Shown: positions 34,559 to 42,754 of the stretch, piece by piece | How the letters are laid out: every line of letters starts with the position of its first letter | Numbering within the stretch: position 1 is the stretch's first letter | Assembly (NCBI RefSeq): GCF_030849505.1 | Contig: NZ_JAUJFI010000002.1 | Span: forward strand, 1-64,000 | Direction: 5' to 3' | From: Azospirillum isscasi | Lineage (GTDB): Bacteria > Pseudomonadota > Alphaproteobacteria > Azospirillales > Azospirillaceae | DNA length: 64,000 nt | The notes under the pieces: model-generated | Database searches by the model: none | What the model was told of the DNA's origin: nothing | Seen by the model: the letters and a program-made list of their open reading frames with translations, nothing else | Made by a program: the position numbers and the translations under genes

Positions 34559-34903
34559 TCACCCGCAGTTGCGGCCGGACAGGCGACAGTTGAATCGTTC
34601 CACATTGCGGGTCAGCTCCTGCCCTGTGCTGGTGTTCTCCTCGTTCAGGCAGCGCAGATAGTCCATCGTCTTGTCCACATACTCCTTCACCTCGAACTGG
34701 CAGGCGCCCATCTTGTCCGCGCTGACGAAGGTGGTGGTGTCGCTCATGCAAAGCGGAACGCCCGGCTTCGTGCAGATGATGGTCGTCTCCGCCCGCACCG
34801 CCGGGCTTTGCAGCGCCGCGGCCAGCACCAGCAGCGTGGACGCCGGGGTCAGGGTCCTTCTCAACAGCACGGGCATTCTCCGCAAGACCGTCGCGCAACG
34901 CAT
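34559..34903 (-). CDS. Small secreted cysteine-containing protein, unknown function
   Basis: This protein of up to 114 residues has a basic N-terminus, a hydrophobic segment (TLLVLAAALQSPAVRA) and a probable cleavage site after VRA near residue 38. The mature part has six cysteines (in IICTKPG, LCMSDT, ACQFEV, LRCLNEE, FNCRLS and NCG), which suggests disulfide bonds in the periplasm. An internal ATG nine codons later could be the real start. I recognise no family. It is convergent with mucR and stands alone. Confidence 0.6.
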   Translation of the reverse strand: MRCATVLRRMPVLLRRTLTPASTLLVLAAALQSPAVRAETTIICTKPGVPLCMSDTTTFVSADKMGACQFEVKEYVDKTMDYLRCLNEENTSTGQELTRNVERFNCRLSGRNCG

Positions 34904-35111
34904 GCGATCGTCTCCCTCCGCATTCGGTCAGGACCGCCGCATCCGGAAAGCGCTGCGGTCCGTTCGTTCGTGGAACGGTTTCTACAGGCGTTACATCCGA
35001 TGCACCAGTGCCCATGGCGCGGCATAGGTCTAGAGTCGGACGCGAGCAGTTCGCCCCAGGACCGGTCCCGCAGGTCCGGTTCCGGGATGTCAGTGCTCAC
35101 CATCAGCAGAA

Positions 35112-35161
35112 GCCAAGACTAGGCGCGCCCCCCGCCCCGCCGGGAGGGCGCGCTTCTTGGC
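35112..35161 (-). terminator. Large hairpin after the DUF6898 gene
   Basis: The inner stem GCGCGCCC/GGGCGCGC is continued outward by GCCAAGA/TCTTGGC. It lies 21 bases after the stop codon of the leftward small protein gene. The T-tract is weak (TCTTGGCTTCT). The rest of 34904-35182 shows no other feature. Confidence 0.6.
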
Positions 35162-35182
35162 GTCTGTACTCGTGGGACCGGT

Positions 35183-35413
35183 TCAGCGTTTGGCGGCATC
35201 GCGCTTCATCACGAATTGAAGCTTGCTGATCGCGGTCCGTTTCAGCAGTTCCAGGCTGCCGGTGGCCGGCCCGACGACCGAGACCTCCGTCGCGGTGACC
35301 GGGTCTATGGCCATCACCTTCAGATAGCTGCCGACCCGCTGAAACTCGAACAGCACCTCGCCAACGCCGTTTCCAGCCGTCTGGCCTTTTCCAGGCGCCC
35401 GATTGCCAACCAT
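35183..35413 (-). CDS. Small protein, DUF6898-like
   Basis: This 76-residue protein contains GEVLFEFQRVGSYLKVMAID followed by TATEVSVVGPATGS, which resembles the DUF6898 family found in alphaproteobacteria. The rest is a short helix ending LKRTAISKLQFVMKR. It has no signal peptide. It is divergent from the ferritin-like stress gene. The function is unknown. Confidence 0.72.
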   Translation of the reverse strand: MVGNRAPGKGQTAGNGVGEVLFEFQRVGSYLKVMAIDPVTATEVSVVGPATGSLELLKRTAISKLQFVMKRDAAKR

Positions 35414-35476
35414 TGCTTTTCTCCATCGCCGGCCTGCGCCGGACCGGACACCACCTTAGCACAGCGCAACCACACC

Positions 35477-35501
35477 GGAACCCCGCCTGCTACGTCCTGT
35501 T
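35477..35501 (+). promoter_or_regulatory. EcfG-like general stress promoter
   Basis: GGAAC (35477-35481) and GTT (35499-35501) are 17 bases apart, matching the GGAAC-N16/17-GTT pattern of the alphaproteobacterial general stress sigma factor EcfG. It lies 40 bases before the start of the ferritin-like gene. A similar pair precedes csbD. Confidence 0.6.
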
Positions 35502-35540
35502 GTTGGCGGACGATGAATTCAGCAAGGGAGTACCGGCACC

Positions 35541-36053
35541 ATGGCAGCCAAGACCATGCAGGATTTGCTGATCGAGGAACTCCGCGACATCTACCATGCC
35601 GAAAGGCAGCTCACCAAGGCTCTGCCGAAACTGGCCAAGGCCGCCCATTCCGAACAGCTCCGCGCCGCCTTCGAAACCCATCTGGAAGAAACCCGCGGTC
35701 AGGTGGAGCGGCTGGAGCAGGTCTTCGAGGAGTTGGACACCCGGACCCGCGGCAAGCATTGCGACGCGATGGAGGGGCTGATCAGCGAGGCCCGCGAGAT
35801 CATGGAAATGGGCCTCGCCCCGGAGGTCCAGGACGCGGCCCTGATCGCCGCCGCCCAAAAGGTCGAACATTACGAGATCGCCAGCTACGGCACCGTCCAC
35901 GCCTATGCCACCGCCTGCGGGCTGACCAAGGTGGCGCAGTTGCTGGAGCAGACCCTGAACGAGGAGAAGGAAACCGACCGCAAGCTGAACACGCTGGCCA
36001 TCAACGACGTGAACAAGAAGGCGATCCGGGCCGGCGGGCAAAAGGCGGCCTGA
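35541..36053 (+). CDS. Ferritin-like stress protein (YciF/DUF892 family)
   Basis: This 170-residue four-helix protein matches YciF/DUF892. It starts QDLLIEELRDIYHAERQLTKALPKL (first helix with iron ligands E and H), and HYEIASYGTVHAYA carries the matching residues in the third helix. Such proteins are induced by stress and bind a di-metal centre; their reaction is not settled. It is preceded by an EcfG-like promoter. It stands alone, so it is probably transcribed singly. Confidence 0.88.
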   Translation: MAAKTMQDLLIEELRDIYHAERQLTKALPKLAKAAHSEQLRAAFETHLEETRGQVERLEQVFEELDTRTRGKHCDAMEGLISEAREIMEMGLAPEVQDAALIAAAQKVEHYEIASYGTVHAYATACGLTKVAQLLEQTLNEEKETDRKLNTLAINDVNKKAIRAGGQKAA

Positions 36054-36173
36054 TACCGGCGCGCTGATACCGGCACGCCGGGCCGCGTCTCTTGTTACAG
36101 CGGGGGCCATTGAACGCAGGCGGGCGAGCTCCTACTATCGGCACCATCCAATCGATTTTTCCGGTGCCCGCCC

Positions 36174-36596
36174 ATGCGCAGGGTCGCAACCATCCTCGGC
36201 GCCCTTTTGATCGCCGCCGCCGCTGCCGTCCCAGGCAAGGCGGTCCGAGCGGCGGAGGGGCCGGCGGCCCTGCCGCCCTCGGTCCGCATCAAGCCGGTGA
36301 TGGTCCCCATCGTCACCCGCGGGCAGGTGGAGCGCTACACCCAGATCGAGGTGATGCTGGAGGTGGCGAACGCCACCCGCCTGGGTGAGGTCCAGCTCGC
36401 CATCCCGCGCCTTCACGACGCCGCCCTGCGTGCGGTTTACCTGGGCATCGAGGAGGGCTGGATCGTCCGCGGCAACATCGCCAACATGCCCGCCCTGCGC
36501 CGCAAGATCGACGAGGAGAGCATAAAGCTGTTCGGCAAGGACGTCGTCAGCCGCATCCTCATCACCCCCTTGTCGCGCCAGTCCTCCTTCCCCTGA
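36174..36596 (+). CDS. Secreted FliL-like domain protein (paralogue of 25575-26033)
   Basis: This 140-residue protein has a signal peptide (residues 1-26, likely cleaved after VRA). The domain that follows aligns over about 100 residues with the protein at 25575-26033. Compare RIKPVMVPIVTRGQVERYTQ with RMAPLVVPAIGAQKVEQFVT, and GWIVRGNIANMPALRRKI with RSIMSGNLVNIIAVKEKL. There is no membrane anchor after cleavage, so it would be free in the periplasm. The neighbours give no clue. The function is unknown. Confidence 0.65.
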   Translation: MRRVATILGALLIAAAAAVPGKAVRAAEGPAALPPSVRIKPVMVPIVTRGQVERYTQIEVMLEVANATRLGEVQLAIPRLHDAALRAVYLGIEEGWIVRGNIANMPALRRKIDEESIKLFGKDVVSRILITPLSRQSSFP

Positions 36597-36673
36597 CGTT
36601 CCCGTCTTCCGACGGTTGCCTCGTCGGGCGCTTCGCGGCAGCATGGCCGCGTGACCGGTGAGGAAATTCGAGA

Positions 36674-37093
36674 ATGGCCGTGGTCTATGTGGCGCGCAGT
36701 GCCGCGCTGACGAAATGGGCGTCCGACGTCGGACAGGGAAAACACATCTTCAAGCTGGGCGTGGCCGCCGACAAGGACGCCGCGAAGGCCGCCATCGAGG
36801 CCGGCTGGGCGGGCGAGGGCGACTGGCGCCTGATCCACAGCCAGGACGTGCCGGACCTTGAGGAGGAGACGGTGATCGAGCGGCTGATGCGCAAGGAAAA
36901 GGTCATCGACCCCACCTATTACCCGAAGCTGAAGGGAGCCTCCGGCGTCTTCCGCATCACGCTGACCAACGTGCAGAACAGCCTTCTGGTCGCCAAGGCG
37001 ATGTCCGCCGACGAGCCGCTGACCGATATCAAGGTGAAGCCGAAGGACATCGGCGAATACATGATCCGCAACGCCCTTCCGTCCGCGTCATGA
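36674..37093 (+). CDS. Conserved protein of unknown function
   Basis: This 139-residue protein begins MAVVYVARSAALTKWASDVG and contains EKVIDPTYYPKLKGASGVFR near residues 76-95. It is soluble, with no signal peptide. The opening VVYVARS and the lysine- and tyrosine-containing pattern recall GIY-YIG-like or T5orf172-like folds, but the catalytic set is not evident, so no function is given. Its stop overlaps the DUF488 gene start (ATGA), so the two are translated together. Confidence 0.65.
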   Translation: MAVVYVARSAALTKWASDVGQGKHIFKLGVAADKDAAKAAIEAGWAGEGDWRLIHSQDVPDLEEETVIERLMRKEKVIDPTYYPKLKGASGVFRITLTNVQNSLLVAKAMSADEPLTDIKVKPKDIGEYMIRNALPSAS

Positions 37094-37554
37094 GCGCCGC
37101 CCCGCCCCTCTTCACCATCGGTTACGAAGGCGCGTCCTTCGACTCCGTCCTGCGCGCGCTGAAGGCGCGGGGTGTGGGGGTCCTGCTGGACGTGCGCGAC
37201 CTGCCGCTGTCCCGCCGCGCCGGCTTCTCCAAGAAGCCGCTGTCCGCCGGGCTGGAGGAGGCGGGGATCGGCTACGTCCACCTGAAGGGGCTGGGCACAC
37301 CCAAGGAAGGCCGGGTCGCCGCCCATCAGGGCGACCTGGACCGCTTCTGGTCCATCGTCGAGGACAAGATGCAGACGCCGGAGGCCGAGCACGACCTGAA
37401 CCGCGCCGCCGCCCTGGCGCGGGAACGCCCGGCCTGCCTGCTCTGCTTCGAGGCGTCGCCGCATCTCTGCCACCGGCTCCGCGTCGGCGCGCTTCTTCAC
37501 AGCCGTTTCGGCTTCACGGTGGAGCATCTGGCTCCCGCCGAGCCCTCCTTCTAG
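37090..37554 (+). CDS. DUF488 family protein
   Basis: This 154-residue protein matches DUF488: FTIGYEGASFDSVLRALKA at the start, VLLDVRDLPLSRRAGFSKKP (near residues 34-53), and the cysteine pair in ACLLCFEASPHLCHR near the end. The function of the family is unknown, though the conserved Asp/Arg and Cys/His residues suggest an enzyme. It overlaps the gene upstream by four bases and is followed nine bases later by an acetyltransferase gene. Confidence 0.86.
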   Translation: MSAAPPLFTIGYEGASFDSVLRALKARGVGVLLDVRDLPLSRRAGFSKKPLSAGLEEAGIGYVHLKGLGTPKEGRVAAHQGDLDRFWSIVEDKMQTPEAEHDLNRAAALARERPACLLCFEASPHLCHRLRVGALLHSRFGFTVEHLAPAEPSF

Positions 37555-37562
37555 GGTCCGAC

Positions 37563-38012
37563 ATGCAATTCCGCTGGTACCGCTTCGCCGACCTGTCCGC
37601 CGGCACCTTTCACGACATGCTCCATCTCCGCCAGAGCGTGCTGGTGGTCGAGCAGGCGTCCCCCTTCCCCGACCTGGACGGGCGCGATCCCGTGGCGCTG
37701 CATCTGGCGCTCCATGACGGCGATGCGCCGGCTCCGGTGGGCTACGCCCGTATCTTCGGCCCCGACGCGGAGACCGGCACCACCTCCTTCGGGCGGCTGG
37801 CCGTCGCCCCGGCGTGGCGTGGCAAGGCGCTGGGCCGCCGGCTGGTCGCCGAATGCCTGGAGCGGCTGGCCCGGGACTGGCCGGAGCATGACGTGCAGAT
37901 CAGCGCGCAGCTTTATCTGGAGACTTTCTACGGCGGCTTCGGCTTCCGCCGCGTCAGCGAGATTTATGACGATGTCGGGATCGACCACATCGACATGCGG
38001 CTGAGCCGATAG
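37563..38012 (+). CDS. GNAT acetyltransferase, ElaA-like
   Basis: This 149-residue protein resembles ElaA: the start FRWYRFADLSAGTFHDML, then RQSVLVVEQASPFPDLDGRD, then the acetyl-CoA site RLAVAPAWRGKALGRRLV (R/Q-x2-G-x-G/A near residues 79-96). The substrate is unknown. It is the last gene of a small three-gene run (36674-38012). Confidence 0.85.
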   Translation: MQFRWYRFADLSAGTFHDMLHLRQSVLVVEQASPFPDLDGRDPVALHLALHDGDAPAPVGYARIFGPDAETGTTSFGRLAVAPAWRGKALGRRLVAECLERLARDWPEHDVQISAQLYLETFYGGFGFRRVSEIYDDVGIDHIDMRLSR

Positions 38013-38022
38013 GCTGGAGAAG

Positions 38023-38096
38023 AGTCACCTCACAGACACCGAGACACAAAGTAACATTTTCTCCGTGTCTCCGTGTCTCTGTGTCTCTGTGGTAAA
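38023..38096. repeat. GTGTCTC-type tandem/inverted repeat between convergent genes
   Basis: The right half repeats CCGTGTCT and CTGTGTCTCTGTG units. The left half carries the complementary CACAGACACCGAGACACAAAG in pieces (CACAGACAC, GAGACACA). The two halves can form a long imperfect hairpin over AACATTTTC. A poly-A run follows on the plus strand. It lies exactly between two convergent genes, so it may stop transcription from both sides. Confidence 0.65.
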
Positions 38097-38104
38097 AAAA
38101 ACCC

Positions 38105-38878
38105 TTATTTCTTGGCCTCGGCGAGGATATCGCCGGCCTCCTTGCGGATGACGTTCAGGTTCTTGAGCAGGATCGCCAGCGCCTGATCGTAATTGAACGC
38201 CTCCGCCGACTCATCCGGAATGTCGGTGTCGTCGGCGGCGACGGAGACCTTTGCCTTCTTCTTCACCGTGGCGAAATACTCGCTGCCCGTCTTCTCGAAC
38301 GCCTTGATCGTTTTCTGCAAGGCGTCCGGGTCGTTGGCCCGCGTGGCGGCGTCCAGTGCCTTCGTCGCCTTCTCCAGGCCGCTCGACGCCCGGAAGGCGA
38401 GCAGGAAGCCCTCGGCGGGCTTCTTCTTCCCGGTCAGCGCCTCGAACATCTTCTTGGCCGCGGTCCAATCGGCGTAGAAAGTGGTGGCGGGCATCGCCTT
38501 GCCGGCGCCGGCCTTCTCCAGCTTCTTCAAGGCGGACAGGCTTTCCAGTTGGGCCATCTGCTCGACGTTCATCGTGCCGCCCAGCATGTCCGCCGCCACC
38601 TCGACGGCGCCCTCGTTCTTCGCCTTCTGGGCCTTCACGATGACCGCGCTGAGCTTCGCGCGGAAGATCTTGGTCGCCTGGAGCAGGTCGGCCAGCGCCT
38701 CGCGCAGCGCCTTGGCGTCCCCCGCCTTGTGGGCCTTGTCCCAGGCCGCGGCGGCCTTCTCCACGTCGCCGGCCTTCTTCACGACGGCGACGGCCTCGCC
38801 GGAGTTCGGAATCTTCTTCGCCTCGGCTTCGCACTTCGCCTTGTGCTTCTTGAATTCGGCGGCGGCGGCGAACGGCAT
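38105..38878 (-). CDS. Lysine/alanine-rich helical protein, unknown function
   Basis: This protein of about 257 residues starts MPFAAAAEFKKHKAKCEAEA. It is rich in Ala and Lys throughout, with long amphipathic helices such as AWDKAHKAGDAKALREALAD and TKALDAATRANDPDALQKTI. No signal peptide or membrane segment is seen. The two cited helices have similar KAxxxxxxxDxxAL patterns and may be a weak internal repeat. The ATG at 38878 is preferred over a longer frame. I do not recognise it. Confidence 0.65.
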   Translation of the reverse strand: MPFAAAAEFKKHKAKCEAEAKKIPNSGEAVAVVKKAGDVEKAAAAWDKAHKAGDAKALREALADLLQATKIFRAKLSAVIVKAQKAKNEGAVEVAADMLGGTMNVEQMAQLESLSALKKLEKAGAGKAMPATTFYADWTAAKKMFEALTGKKKPAEGFLLAFRASSGLEKATKALDAATRANDPDALQKTIKAFEKTGSEYFATVKKKAKVSVAADDTDIPDESAEAFNYDQALAILLKNLNVIRKEAGDILAEAKK

Positions 38879-38998
38879 GGTCAGGTCTCCGGTTTGGCTC
38901 TGGCAACCATCCGGTTGCATCGAGCGGTTGCAGAAGACTAGACGCTGTCGCCCCTGCGTCAACGCGGACCCGGTTCAAAATGGAAGAAGCCGCCCGGC

Positions 38999-40576
38999 CT
39001 ACCCCACCACCATCGCCTGAAGGGTTTCCAGCCGGTCGGCCTCCGCCGCCGGCTTGTCCCAGCGGATGCGGTGGACGCGCGGGAAACGCATCGCCAGACC
39101 GCTCTTGTGGCGGTTCGACGGGTGCACGCTGTCGAAGGCGACCTCCAGCACCAGCCCCGGTTCGACCTCCCGCACCGGGCCGTAGCGGCGGGTGGTGCGG
39201 TTGCGCACCCAGCGGTCCAGTTCCACCAGCTCCGCGTCGGTGAAGCCGAAGTAAGCCTTGCCGACCGGCACCAGTTCCTCCCCCCGCCAGACGCCGAAGG
39301 TGAAGTCCGAATAGTAGCTGGACCGCTTGCCGTGCCCGCGCTGGGCGTACATCAGCACGGTGTCGAGCGTCAGCGCGCCGCGCTTCCACTTGAACCACGG
39401 CCCCTTTGGCCGCCCGGCGACATAGGCGCTGTCGCGCCGCTTCAGCATCAGCCCTTCGATGCTGTTTTCCCGGCTGCCCTCGCGCAGAGCCTTCAGCGCG
39501 CCCCAGCCGTCGAAGGGCACCAGCGGCGACAAATCCATCCGCCGGGGCCGCAAGGCGTCGTACCAGCGTTCCAGCCGGGCGCGGCGCCCGGTGAAGGGCA
39601 GGTTGCGCAGATCCTCCTCCCCATCGAACAGGATGTCGTAGAGCCGCACCCAGGCGGGAAACTCCTTGAGCATCGCCGCGGTCACGGTTTTGCGGTTCAA
39701 CCGCTGCTGAAGGTCGTTGAAGGGCGCGATCTCCCCCTCGCCGCGGGCGACCAGCAGTTCGCCGTCCAGCACGGCGTCGAAATTCATATGGTCCACGATG
39801 TCCGGAAAGGCGCCCGACACGTCGTCGCCGGTGCGGCTGTAGATGCGCCGCTCCCCGCCGCGGGCCGCCAACTGCACGCGGATGCCGTCCCACTTCCATT
39901 CCGCGGAGTAGTCCGCGGGGGACAGGGCGGCCATGTCCTCCTCCTCCAGCGGGTGCGAAAGCATCAGCGGGCGGAAGCCGGCGCCCTGCCCGGCCGCCGG
40001 ACGGTCGGACCGCCCTTCCAGCCAGCCGAACAGCTCCGCATAGGGCGGGGTCAGCCCGTGCCAGCATTCCTCCAGGTCGCCAAGATCGACCCTTCCCCAC
40101 TCCGCCAGCGCCGTCTTGGCGAGCCGCGCCGACACGCCCACCCGCAGGCTGCCGGTGATCAGCTTCAGCAGCGCGAAACGGCCCGAGGAATCCAGCGTGT
40201 CGAGCCAGCCTTCCACCAGCCCCATCACCTGCCCGCGCTTGGCCGCGCGCAGCGCCTCCACGACCTCGGTCAGGGAGGGCGGCAAGCTGTTCGCCCGCTC
40301 CGGGCGTTCCGGCCAGATCAGCGCCACCGTCTCCGCGAGGTCACCGACATAGTCGTAGGACAGGGCGAACAGCTCAGGATCGGTGCGGGTGGCGACCAGT
40401 TGCCGGATGGCCGCCGGCTTGGCCTCGTGGAAGACCAGCGTTTCGGTCAGGGCGGCCAGCGCCCAGCCGCGGTCGGGGTCCGGCGCGGTGGCGAAGAAGT
40501 CCGCCAGCAGGCGGAGCTTCCCGTTGCGCGAAGGCATGAAGACCAACCCGTCGATCAGGGAGGAGAAGTTCCTCAC
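38999..40576 (-). CDS. ATP-dependent DNA ligase (cisplatin damage response type)
   Basis: This 525-residue ligase seals nicks with ATP. The nucleotidyl lysine is Lys228 in SAEWKWDGIRVQ. RRIYSRTGDDVSGAFPDI, DAVLDGELLV and EGLMLKRRDSAYVAGR are the later motifs, and the C-terminal OB domain ends the protein. It resembles the family annotated as cisplatin damage response ligase, which is encoded with an MBL-fold exonuclease. The two genes overlap by four bases here. A helicase and a phosphoesterase that often complete the cluster are not seen. Confidence 0.9.
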   Translation of the reverse strand: MRNFSSLIDGLVFMPSRNGKLRLLADFFATAPDPDRGWALAALTETLVFHEAKPAAIRQLVATRTDPELFALSYDYVGDLAETVALIWPERPERANSLPPSLTEVVEALRAAKRGQVMGLVEGWLDTLDSSGRFALLKLITGSLRVGVSARLAKTALAEWGRVDLGDLEECWHGLTPPYAELFGWLEGRSDRPAAGQGAGFRPLMLSHPLEEEDMAALSPADYSAEWKWDGIRVQLAARGGERRIYSRTGDDVSGAFPDIVDHMNFDAVLDGELLVARGEGEIAPFNDLQQRLNRKTVTAAMLKEFPAWVRLYDILFDGEEDLRNLPFTGRRARLERWYDALRPRRMDLSPLVPFDGWGALKALREGSRENSIEGLMLKRRDSAYVAGRPKGPWFKWKRGALTLDTVLMYAQRGHGKRSSYYSDFTFGVWRGEELVPVGKAYFGFTDAELVELDRWVRNRTTRRYGPVREVEPGLVLEVAFDSVHPSNRHKSGLAMRFPRVHRIRWDKPAAEADRLETLQAMVVG

Positions 40577-41616
40577 GCCCCCTCCTCCTCGAAGCCGACG
40601 AGGGCCAGGGCGCGGGCGCGGATGCCGCGCCGGGTCGCATGGTGGACCAGCGCCTCTTCCCGGCCATGGGTCACCCAGACCTCCGGTGCCGCGACCTCCT
40701 CCAGCGTTTGGGTCAGCTCGTCCCAGTCCGCGTGGTCGGAGATGACCAGCGGCAGTTCGACGCCGCGCTGGCGCGCCCGCTGCCGCACCCGCATCCAGCC
40801 GGAGGCCATCGCCACCACCGGGTCGGTCAGCCGCCGCGCCCAGCGGTCGGCCACCGCGCCGGGCGGAGCCAGCACCAGGGCGCCCTTCAACTCCTCCTTC
40901 GCCGCGACGGTGGCCGGGCGAAGCTCGCCCAGGGCGACGCCGAAGCCCTCGTACAGCGTGCAGATCGGCTCCAGCGCGCCGTGCAGGTAGATCGGACGGT
41001 CATAGCCGGCGGCGCGCAGCAGGGAGATCACCCGCTGGCATTTGCCCAGCGCGTAGGCCCCGACGACGTGGCTGCGCTCCGGAAAGATCGACAGGGAATG
41101 CAGCAGCTTGTCGATCTCTCCCAGATCCGGCGGGTGGCGGAAAACCGGCAGGCCGAAGGTCGCCTCGGTGATGAAGACGTCGCAGGGAACCGGCTCGAAC
41201 GGGGCGCAGGTGCGGTCGAAGCGCCGCTTGTAGTCGCCGGACACCACCACCCGCGTCCCCGCATGTTCCAAAACCACTTGGGCGCTGCCCAGCACATGGC
41301 CGGCGGGGGCCAGCCGCACCGTCACGTCGCCGATGCGGATCGCCTCACCGTAGTTGAGCGCCTGGGTCGCCGCGCCCGCCCCCTCCCCCAGCCTCTGCCG
41401 CATGATGGCGAGCGTCCCCGCGGTGGCGAGCACATGGGCGTGACCGGGCCGGGCGTGGTCGGAATGGCCATGGGTGACCACCGCCCGTTCCACCGGGCGC
41501 AGCGGATCGACGTGGAAGCCGCCGGGCTCCACATAGAGACCCTCGGGACAGACCTTGACCCAGCTTTCCGCTGGATGTTTGACGGCGGGGGTTCGGGAGG
41601 GGGGCGGTGCGGGCAT
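40573..41616 (-). CDS. Ligase-associated MBL-fold DNA exonuclease
   Basis: This 347-residue protein has the metallo-beta-lactamase signature THGHSDHA (His49, His51, Asp53, His54). LAPAGHVLGSAQVVLE and VVSGDYKRRFDRTCAPFEP follow, as in SNM1/Pso2-like nucleases and the ligase-associated exonuclease family. ISDHADWDELTQTL near the end provides a further metal-site element. The ATG start precedes a proline-rich tail; a TTG three codons upstream is not needed. It overlaps the ligase gene, so the two probably work together in DNA repair. Confidence 0.88.
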   Translation of the reverse strand: MPAPPPSRTPAVKHPAESWVKVCPEGLYVEPGGFHVDPLRPVERAVVTHGHSDHARPGHAHVLATAGTLAIMRQRLGEGAGAATQALNYGEAIRIGDVTVRLAPAGHVLGSAQVVLEHAGTRVVVSGDYKRRFDRTCAPFEPVPCDVFITEATFGLPVFRHPPDLGEIDKLLHSLSIFPERSHVVGAYALGKCQRVISLLRAAGYDRPIYLHGALEPICTLYEGFGVALGELRPATVAAKEELKGALVLAPPGAVADRWARRLTDPVVAMASGWMRVRQRARQRGVELPLVISDHADWDELTQTLEEVAAPEVWVTHGREEALVHHATRRGIRARALALVGFEEEGA

Positions 41617-41723
41617 GCCCTGCAATATAGGCCGTCCTCGCGAAAGGACAAAATTCCGATTCCGGCCATTGCGGAGGACGGGCCCACGGCGCAGGATGCC
41701 GGTGAACGAGGGAGAAACCGACC

Positions 41724-42644
41724 ATGCACGACCGCCTGTCCCCGACCCCCGAGGTCGCCGCCGCCCTGGCCGAGGGCCGGCCCGTCGTGGCGCTGGAATC
41801 GACCGTCATCTCCCATGGCATGCCCTATCCGAAGAATCTGGAGACGGCGACGGCGCTGGAGGACGCGGTGCGCGCCGAAGGGGCGGTGCCCGCCACCGTC
41901 GCCGTTCTGGACGGGCGCATCCGCGTCGGGCTGGACGGCGACGCGCTGGAGCGGCTCGCCCGGGGCGGCACGGGTGTCATGAAGCTCAGCCGCCGCGACC
42001 TGCCCGTCGCCCTGGCCACCGGGGTGCCCGGCGCCACCACCGTGGCCGCCACCATGATCGCCGCGCGGCTGGCCGGAATCGCCGTCTTCGCCACCGGAGG
42101 GCTGGGCGGCGTGCACCGCGGGGCGGAAACCAGTTTCGACGTGTCGGCGGATCTGGACGAGCTGGCCCGCACCAGCGTCTGCGTCGTTTGTGCGGGTGCG
42201 AAGTCGATTCTCGACCTCCCGAAGACGCTGGAGGTGCTGGAGACCCGCGGCGTTCCCATTCTGGGCCTGGGCACGGACGAGTTTCCGGCCTTCTACAGCC
42301 GCAACTCTGGTCTGCCCGTATCTCATCGCTGTGACAACGTGCACGAGGTTGCGGCCATCCTGCGGGCCAAATGGGACCTCGGGCTGGAAGGGGGCGTGGT
42401 TCTCGCCAACCCAATCCCGGAGGCCGACGCGCTCGACGGAGCGGCCATGGAGCTGGCCATCGAACAGGCGCTAAGGGATGCGGAAGGCCATGGAATTGCG
42501 GGAAAATCCGTTACGCCTTTTCTCCTGGCGGCGCTGGAGCGGATCACCGGGGGGCGCAGTCTGACCGCGAACATCGCGCTGATCCGCAACAACGCCGTGA
42601 CCGCGGCGCGGCTCGCCGCGGCTTACGCGGCGTTGACGGCATAG
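41724..42644 (+). CDS. psuG: Pseudouridine-5'-phosphate glycosidase
   Basis: PsuG splits pseudouridine 5'-phosphate into uracil and ribose-5-phosphate. The protein has 306 residues. VVALESTVISHGMPYPKNLE, GVMKLSRRDLPV, FATGGLGGVHRGAETSFDVS and TGGRSLTANIALIRNNA are family signatures. The pseudouridine kinase gene psuK usually lies next to it but is absent here. The gene is divergent from the exonuclease gene. Confidence 0.94.
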   Translation: MHDRLSPTPEVAAALAEGRPVVALESTVISHGMPYPKNLETATALEDAVRAEGAVPATVAVLDGRIRVGLDGDALERLARGGTGVMKLSRRDLPVALATGVPGATTVAATMIAARLAGIAVFATGGLGGVHRGAETSFDVSADLDELARTSVCVVCAGAKSILDLPKTLEVLETRGVPILGLGTDEFPAFYSRNSGLPVSHRCDNVHEVAAILRAKWDLGLEGGVVLANPIPEADALDGAAMELAIEQALRDAEGHGIAGKSVTPFLLAALERITGGRSLTANIALIRNNAVTAARLAAAYAALTA

Positions 42645-42754
42645 GCGGTCATAGGTCGTTACGCATAAGGGGTAAGCCTTTCGTGACATCGGGATTTAAG
42701 ACCCCGTTAACCCACGCCGGGTGAATCTGCGCCCGTTCTTCAGCGGAGGTTTCT

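Noticed and set aside
38023-38096. CRISPR-like repeat
   Set aside because: The units are short, adjoining and partly inverted, with no unique spacers of regular size and no cas gene nearby.
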